From NCBI RefSeq assembly GCF_000204055.1, contig NW_006768838.1, positions 298,382 through 329,160 on the forward strand: a stretch of DNA of 30,779 bases. Reading direction: 5' to 3'. The position numbers and the translations under genes were made by a program. This DNA comes from Melampsora larici-populina 98AG31 (taxonomy: Eukaryota > Basidiomycota > Pucciniomycetes > Pucciniales > Melampsoraceae). This document shows, piece after piece, positions 9,981-20,280 of this stretch (position 1 is its first letter; each line of letters starts with the position of its first letter). The notes beneath the pieces were generated by a model. That model ran no database searches. It was not told where the DNA came from and saw only the letters and a program-made list of their open reading frames with translations.

Positions 9981-11015
9981 ATTGTGGCACTACAGGAAAC
10001 CAAGCAATGGACTCCAGAATTGGAGGATGAGATAAGGGAGTCGACTGCTAAAACAACTAAAGGTGAGTAACTTTATCACATATGATCCATATGTAGGTGG
10101 AATATGTAGCTGACTGCAGTCTGACACAGACATTTTACTTAGCAAATGTGCCTACTACAATGCGCTCCTTCCAATCATGAGCAATCGTCCTTGCAACGAA
10201 CCAATGAACGCAGCTGAAACCGGTATAATCAACTCAGATTCTATTGCCAATACTTCAACACAACACTCTTTCCCCCCTGTCAATGAAACCTTATCAACTC
10301 AATGCACTGGGGGAAATCAATCCCAAACTATTGATCTCAACACTTTGATGGATATCAGCAACAAGGAATTACATCAAGTTCTTGAGGACAACAACCTAAT
10401 GATTAAAAATGAAGTGGTCCAGACGAGACCTTCTACTTCGTCCTCTGTCCAACGCTCTTTTAGCTCACAATTGCTTGGTCGATCAAAGTCCAATCCACCT
10501 GGTACCTTTAGTCCAGCCAACAACCCTTCCAAGAACAAATTCTCAAGACACAACTTAGGAGGCTCAGGTATCTTGAAATCAATCCAATCATCATTACCTA
10601 CTCAAGCGGATTTCAACGAAATGAATGAAAACAATAAGGTTGCAAACAAGAATAAAAATTGATGCTGGAACAAGTAGCCGGAGCGACATCGGGTATGGCT
10701 AGTATCTTAGAAGCACATTTTGGGAGTTCAAATTCAAACCACAAACACCCGGTTGAAGAAGAAGATTTGACCCCAGAGGCGATAGAAAGGAGACTTGCTA
10801 AGAAAAAGAAACAAGAGGAGCTTGAGATTTTGAAATTGGATCGTGAATTGGCTCAGGAGCGCAGGGGTTTGGAAGACCACAGCCAGGGCGCGGGCCTTTC
10901 CAAGCTAGAATTAGCTCGTGAGAAGATTTTGATGATAGCAAAACTTTTGGCTTCAACAATTCCTTATAACGAGGATGAACGGATGGCTCAGGCTGCCCTT
11001 GAGGATTTGAAATAA

Positions 11016-11673
11016 GCCTCGATGATTAATTTGGTTTTATATCTATTAAGCTTACATTTTTTTTTTTTATTTCTTTGGTTAGTTTGAAATCTTAAGATTT
11101 ATTGAATTTTCTTTATCTTCAAATATTCAAGTATTCCAAAAATACTTAAAAAAAGTTCTCGTCTCTGTCTTCAAAGAAATGATTAGTATTCACTTACAAT
11201 TTGGCCATCTCAGTTATATTCCTATTGTTTCTTATGAAAAATTGTCTTCAAAAAAATCCTAAAAAAAGTTTCTGGTCCTCTCAAAAAAAAATTTAAAATG
11301 ATGTGTTATTAAAATAGTTTAAAAGAACGTGGTATTTGAAAAGGGTTATCTCCTGATTATATTTGAAATAAAGAATGATTTTTGTTACCAAAATTGAGAC
11401 CAGTTCTCTCATCGTCCTGACTCGGACAGCGTTTTTTGACACACTGGATGTTTTAAAAAAAGGGTAAAATTTAAAAATTTCTCATTGGATTGACAAGATA
11501 ATCAAATGATTCATTTGTAAAATAAGATATCTTGTAACATACAACCAGTTTAAGTGCAAGTAACAACTGCTCCAACAACTTTTGAATTCATTAAATCTTT
11601 TTGAGTGATTAAGATTATCTTGAAACAGGATCACTATTTTTGATGTATTTGAATTATTCTAAAACCCTTTGGT
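11016..11673. other. AT-rich spacer between convergent ORF1 and transposase
   Basis: Between the 3' ends of the two convergent Harbinger genes. It holds several A/T homopolymer runs and no ORF or repeat that I can support. It presumably holds both 3' UTRs. Confidence 0.5.
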
Positions 11674-12739
11674 TCAATAATGTTGACTTTGACAATAAAT
11701 TCTAAAATCTTCTAGGAGAGTGTTTTGCCTGACGTAAGCAGTATTTTGTCCCAATCCCAAAGGCAAATGGTCACCATCAGTGTAACCATTACCATTAGGG
11801 ACTTCAGGATTTACCGGATGTTCTGGGATCCAAACATCATTAAACTTAATTGAAAAATTGTGTAGTATGCAACACACGCGCAGCCAGTTGGTTGCATGTG
11901 TTGCTGAATGGACATCCTTAATGAGGATCTGCAAGTCTTGCAAAGATTGGAATCACAGCTTAAGTTGGCCATTACCGTGTTCACTAACGACCCTTTGTTC
12001 ACTTAGAGCCCGGTTGAAATCCCTTTTCAAAGGATCCAAGTTTTGCAATCGAGGGCTCTTGAAGGTAGGAATGATATTCTTCAAACATGAATAACCAGAG
12101 TCGGCCAAGAGATATTTGTTCTTGCTAAAATACTGATCTAAATTTTGTGCAAGCTAAACACAACTGGTCAATAGCAACATTCATCATGATTGAAAGAAAA
12201 ATAAACTTACATGAGTTGAATCATACACTCGTTGGTCGTGTGCACTACCACACCACCCGTGTTTGGCGTAGATGATTCGACCTCGATGATCACTGATCAA
12301 CAGAGTGTTGAGTGCGTAGATATGCTTACGAGTCCAGAAATCCTTGGGATTTTTGACTGGTGCAAAAGAAAGAGGTATTAAAGTACCATCAATACAACCT
12401 ACGCAGTCTTTAAAAAAAGACTTCTGCCCAAAATTCCGCTTGATTTCATTTCTTTTGTCTTGAGGCGGCCAGTAAACGTATTCGTTCTCTAGTTTTAGAA
12501 TGGTCTTGAAACATTGATGTGTAAAATTGTGAACAGAGCCTTCTAAAAAGACCAAGTGTCAGTATGGTCACATGGAATTTTGTATTTGTAACGTACCACT
12601 AATACCAAAAGCCCGCCCTATCATATAAGCACTACCACCGTTCCCGCTATGTCCGAGCCTATACAAAGTGACCATCAACTGCCATTCAACAGGTGCTTGA
12701 GGGTTAGAGGCGTTGTTGTGGAATACGAGATCATCACGG
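11674..12739 (-). pseudogene. PIF/Harbinger transposase (DDE_Tnp_4 / HARBI1-like), 5'-truncated
   Basis: Three exons on the minus strand. Exon 1 is 12739-12597, with DDLVFHNNASNPQAPVEW and LYRLGHSGNGGSAYM. Exon 2 is 12542-12211, with VGCIDGTLIPLSFAP (first catalytic Asp) and GSAHDQRVYDSTH (second). Exon 3 is 12153-11674, with YLLADSGYSCL and a VVSEHGNGQLKL stretch (acidic residue of the C-terminal helix), then WLRVCCILHNF. Introns are 12596-12543 (54 bp, GTACGT..TTTAG) and 12210-12154 (57 bp, GTAAGT..TTTAG). TGA at 11955-11953 sits where Trp is expected. The N-terminus is cut off by a gypsy-type LTR end at 12740. The enzyme would cut and paste the element; with ORF1 it makes the usual two-gene Harbinger set. 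Confidence 0.88.
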
Positions 12740-12790
12740 TGTAGAACTCCTACGCTGTGTGGCGTAGGCTGAGCCGGAGAGGGGAAGAAT
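12740..12790 (+). repeat. 5' end of a gypsy-type LTR, opposite orientation
   Basis: TGTAGAACTCCTACGCTGTG at 12740 and the following GCGTAGG...GAGGGGAAGAA match the start of the minus-strand gypsy LTR at 7120-7070 with a few differences, including the hairpin. Similarity fades after about 50 bp, although an A-rich segment follows in both. It cuts off Harbinger transposase exon 1. No matching LTR 3' end or TSD was found, so this may be a partial or diverged solo LTR. Confidence 0.6.
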
Positions 12791-15093
12791 CACCGCAGAA
12801 AGAATAACAAGATGCAGGTGAAACTATGATTGTCGTAGACTGACCTCAATCTTGAAATAAAAGTTCAAAAAAAAATAAAAAAAAAAATAACACAGACGCA
12901 ATTCTCTAACAATTTTGTATCTTCACAAGTCTAACACATAACACTCTTCTACTATTTCTAAAGGACCGCAAGGTCTGACTGAGTCCTACAAAACACTACA
13001 CCACTGTACTCAAATGCTTAATGCAAGGTTATGTGAATTTTGAATTGTGGTAACTGTCTTTACTTCTTGTAATAATAAAATTTTGAATGTAACAAACTTA
13101 ACCCAGATAATTTTATAAAAGAGGAAAAAAAGATGAACCAAGGAAGAAAAAGAAAAAAAATCTAAATCCAATTCTAAAATTCTAGTGGAACTATACTTAA
13201 AGAATAAAAAAAATTATGAGGAAAATCCCTGTGGCCTATAGGGGATTTGAACCAAGGATCTGGCTAGGTCTGTGTAAAGGCCTTTCATGTATTGTGAAAT
13301 ATAGTAATAAAAAAATATAAAATAAAATAACTAATCACCCTTTGACCCAGCTCAACAAACACCACCGATTTCAATCTTTCAACTACTAATAGAAGAACAA
13401 TAACACTCCAACTGATGCGATTAGGGAAAGCTGATCTTTAAAAGACTCAATCTAACACTTCTCAAAACAAACTTCCAACAAGAACACTCAAGTAAGTTAT
13501 TTTTATCTAAAAAATTCTCAAGACACTACTAGCTAACACTTTTCTTTTTCTTTTTATTAAAACACCACTACTTATTTTTCTTTTAACAATGATTCTCTTT
13601 TCTTATTTCTCGATGATGCACAAAAAAGAAAAAAAAAACCCTCCTCGAACGAACGAACGAACCTCCTCCCTTTTCTTCATCTCTTTGCTCCCATCTTTTA
13701 CTCCGATCGGCCTCGACTTTGCTCAGATCACATCAAGTCTTTCCCTTGTCTATTTTCGATTTTTGATAAGGTTCCCATCTAATTCAAGTGAGTATCTCAT
13801 TCTTATTGCTCATCCTTTTTCTTATCACTAACTAACTTTTCCTTAATCCCTTCCTGTCCACACCTGAGTACTACTTCTACCTTGATCACCTCATTTCCTC
13901 TTCTTGATCTAGTCTTTTAATTGTAGGATTCAGATCGATTGATCCTCAGCACCTCAATTCTACACCCTTATTTTTTCTACCACCACGATCCATTCCCCTC
14001 GTTCGATTTTAATCTATCTCCTTCTCAACTCTAAGCTTCTATCCCAGCACCTCTTCCTTTTGATTCTATTGATCACAGCTTTTGAAGTCTGAATCCATGA
14101 TTTTGAGAAAATTCTGATTAAAGTTGTATGTACACGTGGATTCAAATCATTAATTAATTGGAATTGCAACTTTAGGTTGAGATTGATTTTCTTGAATTTG
14201 ATTCAAATTTGATTCTATGGGATTTTAAGTTTTTCTGAATCTAATGTTGAATTGATTGAAGAAGATGGAGGATGGTGATTGAGGTGAACTTGATGATAGA
14301 CTGGTAGATGGTGAAATCAGGTTTAATTTGAATAACTATTTTCAGAAAACAAGATTTACTGTTAGAGCTATCGTCAAAAGAAGATATTAAAAGTCATAGC
14401 TAACTAAAAGCCACACTTGCTATTTCAGTTATACCATCATATCGAGGTGGTCCCACTAATGGAGTTGGATTACCAATTCCTTGATTATTGATCAGTCTTA
14501 TTTTTTGTTGTTGTTGGCATCACTAATGAAGATAGTTTGAGTTGAATTTATAGATAAGAATCCTTGAAATGATTCTATCAAATGATTTGTGATGCTCAAG
14601 CTTGAGTCAACTTTCCTACAAAACAAACAGATAGAAAGGAAGGATGAGTTTCATTGTTCAAAATCAAAATATGCAATTAATAATTGTACCAATTTCGATT
14701 TAGTATAAATTGGATGTGGCGGTAAGATATGATCAGATGGTCAAATTTCCAACAAAGTTATAGTTGATTCAGTTGAAGAATGACGATTTCATGGTAAACT
14801 AAAGTTGATGAAATAAAAAGATCCAGGTTGCAATGATTAAGAATCCTTTGATTGATCTTCTTTAACTTAAGTTTACCTAGTAATGTTTTAGTCAAAGTTA
14901 ATAAGATAAGCTCAGTCTACTGATCATGGTGATTACTCGGTTTTTCTGGTTGATTCATCTTGTCCTCAATTGACTCGGTCGGTTTAACTATGTAAAGGCA
15001 ACAATGGTCAGTCTTCTTGATAGGAGATTTTCATGGAGATCATACTTTTGATCAATAAATATCCAATAGTTGATTATGGACTTACTTTATCAG
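12791..15093. other. AT-rich region without a supported gene
   Basis: No convincing coding sequence. 13247-13260 holds a minus-strand GGTTCAAATCC, close to a Pol III B box, without a foldable tRNA. 13647-13662 is a (GAAC)4 microsatellite in a pyrimidine-rich stretch that could be an old 5' UTR. A GTGAGT...CTAAC...TGTAG interval at 13789-13927 would fit an intron there. A possible single exon at about 14431-14484, after CTAAC and TATTTCAG, reads IPSYRGGPTNGVGLPIP but has no supported neighbours. This may be decayed genic DNA. Confidence 0.35.
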
Positions 15094-15742
15094 TGTCAGG
15101 GTGGCAACCTTTAAAGGACACTGATGAGGTCTAGTTCTCACTCAGTTAGATTCCTGACTAAGTATTCCGCTGGGTACGCGGGATATCCGTTGTTATATCT
15201 TATTCTCAAGTAAGAATGATGATAAGAATGAAGGTGGGTAAACCACAAGCTCTTCACGGTGTTTCAAAGAAACACAATTCCAAGGCCCATATTAAAGATA
15301 ATTAACTCTTCTCTCTTTTTGTCTTAACTTCGTCATAGTTAATATCTCTTATGATGTCATGCTTACTTATTTCATTTCTATTCTGACATCATTATATGTT
15401 GTCCTTCTCAATCTACTCATTTGTACCTTGGTCATACGAGTTTGCTTTCTATATAAGAATGTGCTTGATTCAACACTGTTGTCTTTCTCTCTCATCCATT
15501 CTTATATGTTCTTCTCGTACCCATAGGTACTTCACTTTTACATCACACTCGTGTTCCTTTAGCCTTTACTGAACTCTTGTGTTCTGTCAAAAGGTTTGTT
15601 CTTTACTTTAGTAGTGTGTGTGAAAGTAATCCATTCTTATATGTTCTTCTTGTACCCATAGGTACTTCACTTTTACATCACACTCGTGTTCCTTTAGCCT
15701 TTACTGAACTCTTGTGTTCTGTCAAAAGCTCTGATCCTTATA
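15094..15742 (+). repeat. Copia 5' LTR (start uncertain)
   Basis: The right end is fixed by the primer-binding site at 15743. The left end is proposed at TGTCAGGGTGGCAACC (15094); no 3' LTR is present to confirm it. TATATAAG at 15450-15457 is a good TATA box. About 37 bp downstream a 100-bp segment is repeated: 15494-15593 and 15629-15728, one mismatch (C15516/T15651). The first copy is followed by GTTTGT and 35 bp in all before the second begins. Confidence 0.5.
15494..15728. repeat. 100-bp direct repeat in the copia R-U5 region
   Basis: The copies 15494-15593 and 15629-15728 begin ATCCATTCTTATATG and end CTGTCAAAAG, offset 135 bp, with one mismatch. The first copy ends immediately before a GT (GTTTGT); the second continues with different sequence towards the PBS. 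Confidence 0.95.
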
Positions 15743-15756
15743 GGTTATGAGCCCAG
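15743..15756 (+). promoter_or_regulatory. Copia primer-binding site for a half initiator tRNA-Met
   Basis: GGTTATGAGCCCAG is complementary to the anticodon arm of fungal initiator tRNA-Met (GGGCUCAUAACC, including the CAU anticodon). Drosophila copia and yeast Ty5 use such an internal tRNA fragment as primer. The site lies 46 bp before the gag ATG and marks the end of the 5' LTR. Confidence 0.8.
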
Positions 15757-15802
15757 AGCTGCTCTAAATCCGACTAATCACTAAAAACGTAGTATCAACT
15801 CT

Positions 15803-18800
15803 ATGAGCAATCTCAGCTTGGAAGAACTTCCCAGTACTCCAGCTTCACTTGTAGACCTCGAGATTCAACTAGAATCCAACTCCATCAATCCAGAATCACC
15901 ACATTCATCGAGATCCTCTACTCCTACTGGTCTCAATTCAGATTCTACTTTTAATCCTAGTACTCTTATTCCATTAAACAATTCCGGAACACCTATCATT
16001 GACAGCACCATGTCTAATATATTCACTGATAACTCCAATTCTAACTCAGAATCTCTCTCCAGTGTTCCGACTCTAACTGAAGATAATTTTTCTACTTGGC
16101 ATCTAAAAGTAGAATCCTTCATCATTATGAGAAATCTAGATGGAATCATTGACGGCAGAGAAGCTGTTCCTTCTGATGCTGCCCTTCGTGCTACTTATGA
16201 TCTGTGATGCAAGTTTTTAGTGGGGTTTCTCCGTCTGAAACTCAGTGACAGAATCACTGAGTTATTAATCAACGACTCTAATCGAAGAAATCCCATTGAG
16301 TTATGGAAAACTATTATTGGTCATTTTGCTTCCACTAAAGCTCGAAATCGAGGAAGAGTATTTTCTCAATTATTTACTTTATCATGCGATGGGTCTGACC
16401 TTCAGGGCTTCATGACAACTGTCGAAAAGGCTCTCAACGATCTTGCAGCCATGGGTGTCAAAACCAATGAAGAAATGATCTCTTATTTTATCTTACACTT
16501 GTTACCTGACGATTTATACAATCTCAAGACCGTGATCACTCATGGCGCCGAATTGGTGGATCAAAAACTAACCGTTGATTCTGTTTTAAACAACATCCAA
16601 CAATACGTAAATGATAAGAAGGTTAACATCAATTCTACTCAATCATCTTCTTCTACTTATACTGCTTGTCGAAACGGCAATAACAACAATTGCACTCCGA
16701 ATTATCCTGTCTGTTCTAATGGGAAACACAATCCTGATACTGCTCACTCTTCTGATCGCTGTCATAAACTTCATCCTCATCTGAAGAACAAAGGAAAGAA
16801 TCACTCAGCTTCTGTGGCTTCATCTGAAACTACCTTTGACTCCTTTCCAGTTATAGTTCAAGGCCCTCCTGCTATTACCTCTTTTCTATTAGCTGCCGTG
16901 CAAAAGAAATGGGATAAGGTACTCAACTTATTAGATAGTGGTGCCTCTGTAACTATGTTTAGAGATCAAGCTGCTTTCAAAACTTATTCCAAATGTTCTG
17001 AAAGTGTCTTTCTTGCTGACGGTAACTCGATTCAAGCGGTTGGAAAAGGAACTGTCATAATCCGTGGAGCCAATTCAGGACTCTCTTTCACCAATGTATT
17101 ACACGTACCATCTCTCTCTAGTAATCTCATTAGTCTGTCTCAGCTTTTCTCAAAAGGTTTTGAACTAGTCAATTCTGGAAAAGAGCGCTTTGAAATCAAG
17201 AAATCTCAGTTAACTGTTCTTGAAGGTGTCATTTCAAATGGAATCTGTGTTCTTAATCTCACTCATGGCAAGTCTCTCGCCTTTGCTGCATCGAAGACTC
17301 TCTCAACTGACGATTCAACTCTGCTTCACAGACGTTTAGGACACCTTAATCATCAATACATGACTATGCTATTTTCCTCTGTGTCTCCTTTATCTTCGTG
17401 TTCTACTTGTACTTTAAGCAAACATCATCGCCTGCCTTTTTCCGGAAAGATTCCGCGCCCTGCTGCTCCGTTAGAGTTTATTCATAGTGATTTAAGTGGA
17501 CGTATCTCTCCTGAATCCATAGGTGGAGGAAGGTACTACTTCAAACTTACCGATGGCTTTACAAAGTACAAGCATGTATATATTCTCAAACATAAGTCCA
17601 AAGCATTTTCATATTTTCTGCAATTTAAGAGTCTGGTCCAAAACACTACACAAAATGTCATCTTTACCGGGCGGTAAAGAAAACTACTGACATAGAAAAG
17701 TCCTGAGGCAACAGGAAGAGAGCTAAAAATCTGAAAAAATATGGACCTTGTTCCTGGATGTTGGGGCGTCATGACGCATATTTTTTTGTATTTTACACAC
17801 AGATATTGGTTAATGTACTAACAATGAAGGCTGAGAATCATCAAAAACCCACCTGTAACAATACCTGAAATTTGGCCCTTGACTTTGAAGACAGGATTTT
17901 GGAATCTTCAAACATCAATAACTTTTGCAGTTCCGAATCAAATCACTTGATTTGAAGTGCATTAAAAAGGTGAGCCTTTCCTCTACATTTTTCATTGAGA
18001 CATCACATCTGTAGCTGGTCTAAAAAAGATCCTACAGAGCTATTCACGCAGAACTGTTTGAACATATGTAGAGTGTTTAAATGACTAGATAGCACCTTAC
18101 TAACATTATGAAGTGTGAAGGAGAATAGTTCAGCTTTTGAATGAACCAAAAATCAAGTTATTTGGAGCAGAATTGCAAAAGGTATTGAAGTTTTTAGACC
18201 ACAAAATATTGTCTTCATACTCATGACCCAAATTTCAGGTATTGTTACATGTGAGTTTTTGATGATTTTCAGCATTTATTGTTAGTACATAAACCAATAT
18301 CTGTGTGTAATATACAAAAAAATACTCATCATGACGCCCCAACATCTAGGAACAAGGTGCATATTTTTTCAGATTTTTAGCTCTCTTCCTGTTGCCTCAG
18401 GACTTTTCTATGTCAGTAGTTTTCTTTACCGCCCGGTAAAGATTACATTTGGTGTAGTGAAAACAGCTTGGTTTATCTATTAAGCGTTTAGTCAATGACA
18501 ACGGAGGAGAGTACATATCAACTGAGTTTCTATCTTATCTGAAAGCTCAAGGTATTGCTTCCGACTTCACCGCGCCCTATACTCCTCAGCAGAACCCCAT
18601 ATCGGAGCGCGGTAATTGCACTACTACCAAAAGGGCTCGCTGCATGCTTTCTGATGCAAACTTACCTATGCGTTTTTGGGGGGAAGCCGTGACTACTGCG
18701 GTTTACCTTGAAAATTGGTGTCCTGAAGCCAGTCTTGGTTATAAGACACCTCATGAGCTTTGGACTGGTCGAATCCCCACCCTGGATCATCTCAGAATTT

Positions 18801-19867
18801 TTGGCTGTGCAGCATATCCCCTGATCCCCAAACAATTTTGTGCTTCAAAGTTTAGCCCTGTTTCCAAGAAATGTCTTTTCTTGGGCTATCAAGACCGGCT
18901 TCACAACTTTCGCCTGTGGGACTATGCCTCTCAAAAGATAATTTACTCACATGACGTCATCTTCAATGAAACTGACTTTGATCATCCTTTTACGTTGCAT
19001 ATAAAACCTGACTCAGATACGCTTGATGAAGACCTATCTCATCTTTCTGTCGCACCTTTCATCATGTCAAATGACGACTCGTCCACTGTTGACATGAATC
19101 CTGTATCTTCACCTGTTCAGATTTCTTCTTCTATTGAATCCATTCCTGCTTCTGGCTTGCCTTCTGTCGACACTCCTACTGTTTCTGAGATTCCATCTCA
19201 TGGCCTTACCCCTCCAGAGGAGTCGTCATCCGACGACGAAGCACCTATTACAAGCCTGGGGAGTTCCGCTAATAACGACCCTGCGTCAGAGGAACCCGAT
19301 GAAGTAAGGATTAGTGACTCTTCTCTCTTTGATCTACCTACGGTACCCGACAACGCCAAATGGTCCTATGAACCTGTGTCTCGTCCTGCTCCTCAGTATA
19401 TTTCATCTTCCATTAACCCCAATAACATCCTCAGCTCTCGACGTCGACATGCTCACCTTGCCAAAGCTAATCCTTCCGTCGCTCCGAAGACCTTTAAACA
19501 GGCGATGCGTGGTCCACTGTCTAATGAATGGACTGAAGCTATGAAGGTCGAACTTGACAACATGGAGCGTCGTGGTGTGTAGACTGTGTGCGAACTTCCG
19601 GAGGGTTGCACTGCTGTTGGCACCGTCTGGGTGTACAAAGCTAAGACCGATGCCGATGGTACTTTTCTCAAGTACAAGGCTTGGTTGTGTGCCCAGGGTT
19701 TCTCTCAAGTAGCGAACATTGACTATCATGAGACGTTTGCTCCAACGGGTTGTAAGACTGCGTTTCGTGTCTTGCTTGCAGTTGCGGGTATTAACGATTA
19801 CGATGTTCATGGCATGGATGCCATCGCAGCTTTCCTCAACGGCATTCCTGGTGAAGTCATTTATTGA
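15803..19867 (+). pseudogene. Ty1/copia gag-pol polyprotein, interrupted and 3'-truncated
   Basis: One long frame starts at ATG 15803 (MSNLSLEELP). Gag: an acidic Ser-rich start, TEDNFSTWHLKVESFI, LSDRITELLINDS, then a Cys/His segment CSNGKHNPDTAH-SSDRCHKLHPHL typical of rust-type copia. Protease: LLDSGASVTMF. Integrase: LLHRRLGHLN, CxxC, HSDLSG (first Asp), NDNGGEY (second), PQQNPISERGN (Glu). Then FGCAAYPLIP and the RT start with WVYKAKTDADGTFLKYKA and AIAAFLNGIPGEVIY. Breaks: TGA 16205-16207 and TAG 19580-19582, both where Trp is likely; a CACTA element (17644-18459) between the first two integrase residues; loss of the rest of RT, RNase H and 3' LTR at about 19863. The low number of lesions suggests a fairly young copy. 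Confidence 0.9.
17641..18462. mobile_element. CACTA-type non-autonomous element (17644-18459), TSD AAA
   Basis: The 816-bp element begins CACTACAC and ends GTGTAGTG. Long inverted ends are similar for well over 200 bp. The insertion is flanked by AAA (17641-17643, 18460-18462), fitting the 3-bp TSD of CACTA/En-Spm elements; removal with one AAA restores the copia integrase frame. Each end holds a short hairpin: TCTTTACCG-GG-CGGTAAAGA at 17661-17680 and the mirror copy near 18422-18441. No ORF; a MITE-like derivative. Confidence 0.9.
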
Positions 19868-20280
19868 CAGTGTTCCCTAAGCTTGCGGCGGTACACACAA
19901 TTCCATGACTCAGGGACCATGAGGGCAACAGGCGAGGATGGAGATTTCACACGCTCTGTGAAAGACCAGACGGTCTGTCACAGAGAAACAGTTGTGATCA
20001 GAGACGCGGGGAGAGATAGACAGAGTTTTTTCCTCTCTACTCCCCCGGCTCGCTTAATCTTCATCCCGCTTGTTGGAGATCACACAATCTCACCAGTCTT
20101 GAGCTCATAGTTTTCTCAAAAATCTCAGTTTTACTTCGAACGCAATTATAATCAAGGCATTTTAATTCATTAAAAAAAAAAAAAAAAGAAGACAAAGAAA
20201 GAAAATTTGAAGAAGAAAACCCTCATCCAGATTTGAAATCTGTTCTTTGATTATTGGGTAGTCTTGGAAAGAAGAATTGA
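19868..20280 (+). other. Leader of YR retrotransposon copy 1
   Basis: The left boundary lies near 19863, where copia RT similarity stops. It contains a CCATGA(G) motif twice (about 19902, 19918) and hairpins such as TTTCACA-CGCTC-TGTGAAA (about 19945-19963). An A15 run lies near 20172-20188. The leader of copy 2 (from 24535) also has CCATGAGGGC and several hairpins, so these may be terminal or regulatory parts of the family. Confidence 0.5.

Larger units (their letters stand above)
7770..11015 (+). pseudogene. PIF/Harbinger-type ORF1, Myb/SANT-like DNA-binding protein, interrupted
   Basis: ATG is at 7770; the frame is open a little upstream but without an ATG. The N-terminus is Pro/Asn/Ser-rich, then a basic stretch (KPKRKPRGTGTRASKK). 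The domain region follows: GKTMLDLIVEWL, AERCGKFLSAKGF, GVKQQIDILERKFHGAEGW. This tryptophan-spaced pattern resembles the Myb/trihelix-like proteins paired with Harbinger transposases; the family call is by pattern memory. Introns: 8637-8728 (GTCTGT..ACAG) and 10063-10129 (GTGAGT..ACAG, branch CTGAC). Exon 2 is split by a TIR element at 8822-9973; without it and one TSD the frame is open. Exon 3 encodes ILLSKCAYYNALLPIMSNR. A one-base shift in an A run near 10652-10660 separates this from the Lys/Glu-rich C-terminal helix ending at TAA 11013-11015. It probably helped the transposase bind DNA or enter the nucleus. Confidence 0.75.

Noticed and set aside
10063..10142. Alternative 3' splice site TTACTTAG ending at 10142 for ORF1 intron 2
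   Set aside because: It would put the conserved KCAYY segment out of frame; the ACAG ending at 10129 keeps the phase.
12740..12990. A complete 251-bp solo LTR ending TACA at 12990
   Set aside because: The flanks (CACGG and AAACA) do not match as a TSD and the end has no similarity to the known LTR 3' end at 5608.
13227..13300. Possible tRNA gene or tRNA-derived SINE on the minus strand
   Set aside because: GGTTCAAATCC fits a B box, but no T-arm, acceptor stem or A box could be paired; only a degenerate trace at best.
13589..13831. An 80-codon + strand ORF starting MILFSYF
   Set aside because: Low-complexity, Ser/Phe/Leu-rich translation of a pyrimidine-rich tract with a (GAAC)4 repeat; looks like UTR or promoter sequence, and no domain is visible.
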